The translations under genes were made by a program, and so were the position numbers. From Liolophura sinensis (Eukaryota; Mollusca; Polyplacophora; Chitonida; Chitonidae), in the NCBI RefSeq assembly GCF_032854445.1, contig NW_027018511.1, forward strand, positions 1 to 19,404: a stretch of 19,404 nt of DNA. The letters are read 5' to 3'. Positions 17,980-19,404 of this stretch are shown here, piece by piece. Within the stretch, counting starts at the first letter, position 1; every line of letters begins with the position of its first letter. The notes under the pieces were generated by a model. That model did not search any database and had not been told where the DNA came from. It saw nothing but the letters and a program-made list of their open reading frames with translations.

Positions 17980-17999
17980 TTCGTGCAAGGATGCACGAA
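17980..17999. repeat. Hairpin, 8-bp arms
   Basis: ttcgtgca (17980-17987) and tgcacgaa (17992-17999) are perfect complements around the loop agga. No T-run follows on either strand, and function is unknown. Confidence 0.45.
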
Positions 18000-18306
18000 C
18001 CTATAACAAGCAGCTTAAAAGGCTTTTCTTTGTCTGCTACGCTAGCCCGGGATTGAATAAACCTCGACCGGGCAGGCTGACCTCGTTCACTGTCCTATGC
18101 CTTAACCCGTATAGTCGCTGTAACACAGGACACACGACAACTGGTGTCTGAGCCAAGCCACGCAGGCCGGCCAAACAGCCACACGAATCGAAGACAAAAA
18201 TGTCCATAAACTGGTCAAAAATAAGAAATTTTACAACGAAAAGTATACGAGACTAATCCTCGCAACTCGGTGCAACTGTTGATTGCAAAAGCAACGATAA
18301 ATTCGC

Positions 18307-18326
18307 TAAATTTCAGCTGAAATTTA
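18307..18326. repeat. Perfect 20-bp palindrome
   Basis: TAAATTTCAGCTGAAATTTA reads the same on both strands, with CAGCTG at its centre. It lies in the unassigned region about 60 bp before the diverged satellite edge. Confidence 0.6.
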
Positions 18327-18387
18327 ACTGAGACAGACTGAGCGATCAAACAACACGTCCGACCTCCCTCCAGTCACTGTCCGATTG

Positions 18388-19404
18388 CCTTGGACTTAGA
18401 AGTAAAACAATTGCTGGGTCAGTTGGATAGGTTTGGCCTAAAGTTTCGACATTATGTGGACTACCGAACGGCACATGATCAATAGACAGAAGTTTAAAAT
18501 AGTAATGACCAGTCGCGATGGTACATAGTAAATGTAGCCGATTTCAATTAGCAAAAGGACCAGGCAAAAATCCAAAAGTGGAAAAAATGTTCCAATGCTG
18601 CTGGTAAGAGGCTAATCCGACGTATTTTGGGACGAGAAATCGAATGGTGCAAACCGCGTTGCTCTCCAACCAATACTTTTGGCTGTAGCCACAATTGAAT
18701 GATCAATTATGTCAAAATCACGTGCCCAGCAACGGCTCTTACTCCATGGAAACCAAGGAAATTTCCAATTTTTCAACAGCTGGAGATGCCTGACCCAATT
18801 GCGCATCTTTTGACACCTTATTGATGTGGGTCAGTGTTCAATTGTACTTTTTACAGCAGACTGTATCAAGTACCTTGTGTTTTTTATATAAAAATGGTGT
18901 GGTTTTTCTACATGTAGATAAAGACATTGAGTTTATCTTCGACTTAGAAGTAAGACATTTGCTGGGTGAGTTAAATGGGCTTGGCCCAAAGATTTGACGT
19001 CTTCTGGGCTACCGAAGGGCACGTAACTTATAATCAAAAGTTGAATATAGTAATGACCAGTCGCGATGGTACATAGTACATGTAGCCGATTTCAATTAGC
19101 AAAAGGACCAGGCAAAAATCCAAAAGTGGAAAAAATGTTCCAATGCTGCTGGTAAGAGGCCAATCCGACGTATTTTGTGACGAGAAATCGAATGGTGCAA
19201 ACCGCGTTGCTCTCCGACCAATACTTTTGGCTGTAGCCACAATTGAATCATCATTTATGTCAAAATCACGTGCCCAGCAACGGCTCTTACTCCATGGAAA
19301 CCAAGGAAATTTGCAATTTTTCAACAGCTGGAGATGCCTGACCCAATTGCGCATCTTTTGGCACCTTATTGATGTGGGTCAGTGTTCAATTGTACTTTTT
19401 ACAG
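18388..19404. repeat. Tandem satellite array (right block)
   Basis: Same 548-bp satellite and same orientation as the left block: the last ~42 bp of a monomer (18388-18429), one full monomer (18430-18977) and the first 427 bp of another, running off the window. The first ~110 bp (18388-18497) are clearly diverged from every left-block copy. From about 18498 the match is near-consensus. The full monomer shares ccaaccaat and other states with the hybrid monomer at 7126-7675. The block starts at monomer offset ~507 while the left block ends at offset 106, so the two are not in register across the insertion. Confidence 0.93.

Larger units (their letters stand above)
17686..18387. other. Unassigned DNA between fragment C and the right satellite block
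   Basis: About 700 bp with no convincing coding region. A plus-strand frame ending at 17932 has no ATG start and no recognisable domain. The sequence is richer in CpG than the satellite. It contains a hairpin with 8-bp arms ttcgtgca/tgcacgaa at 17980-17999 and a 20-bp palindrome at 18307-18326. I see no tRNA-like promoter boxes good enough to call a SINE. It may be the upstream part of element C or ancestral flanking DNA. Confidence 0.5.

Noticed and set aside
18000-18387. tRNA-derived SINE (ggttcgtgcatcc on the minus strand near 18000 looks a little like a B box)
   Set aside because: The match needs inserted bases, there is no A box at the proper distance, and no tail is present.

Overview
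The window is from a eukaryotic, non-coding, repeat-rich region, most likely of an invertebrate animal. It holds no recognisable single-copy host gene, rRNA, tRNA or CRISPR. About 11 kb is a tandem satellite with a 548-bp monomer. The rest is a nest of broken non-LTR (LINE-type) retrotransposons, all on the minus strand. ORF2 has the order endonuclease - reverse transcriptase (YVDD) - RNase H, and ORF1 is a gag-like protein with CCHC knuckles. This points to the I/Nimb group of LINEs, which I recall from molluscs and arthropods. Clade and host are inferred from family resemblance, without any search.

Layout: 1-9973 is 18 complete monomers plus a 106-bp partial one. The monomers are not interchangeable. 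Sites that vary between copies recur every five monomers, so the array has a higher-order repeat (HOR) of about 2,741 bp, seen three times plus a partial fourth. At 9972-9974 the array runs directly into the RNase H coding region of retroelement A.

9974-15169 is element A (minus strand). ORF2 is 1092 codons with no internal stop; its last 15 codons and its stop come from satellite DNA. ORF1 is interrupted by two single-base frame changes in A-runs. The leader is about 600 bp. 15171-17344 is element B, a related copy with a leader, an ORF1 carrying an internal deletion, and only the first ~128 codons of ORF2 with one nonsense codon. B's 5' end abuts at 17344/17345 the middle of a third, unrelated gag-like ORF (C, 17345-17669). 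The simplest history is A inserted into B and B into C, followed by a rearrangement that removed the 3' parts of A and B and joined A to the satellite.

17686-18387 is unassigned DNA with a few inverted repeats and no convincing gene. 18388-19404 is satellite again, starting with a diverged edge of about 110 bp and then near-consensus monomers to the end of the window.

The most notable points are: the five-monomer HOR; a UAAUG stop-start overlap between ORF1 and ORF2 in both A and B; A and B keeping their 5' ends while lacking 3' ends, the reverse of usual LINE truncation; and a leader tip of 169 bp that differs at one position between A and B although their ORF1 genes have diverged strongly.
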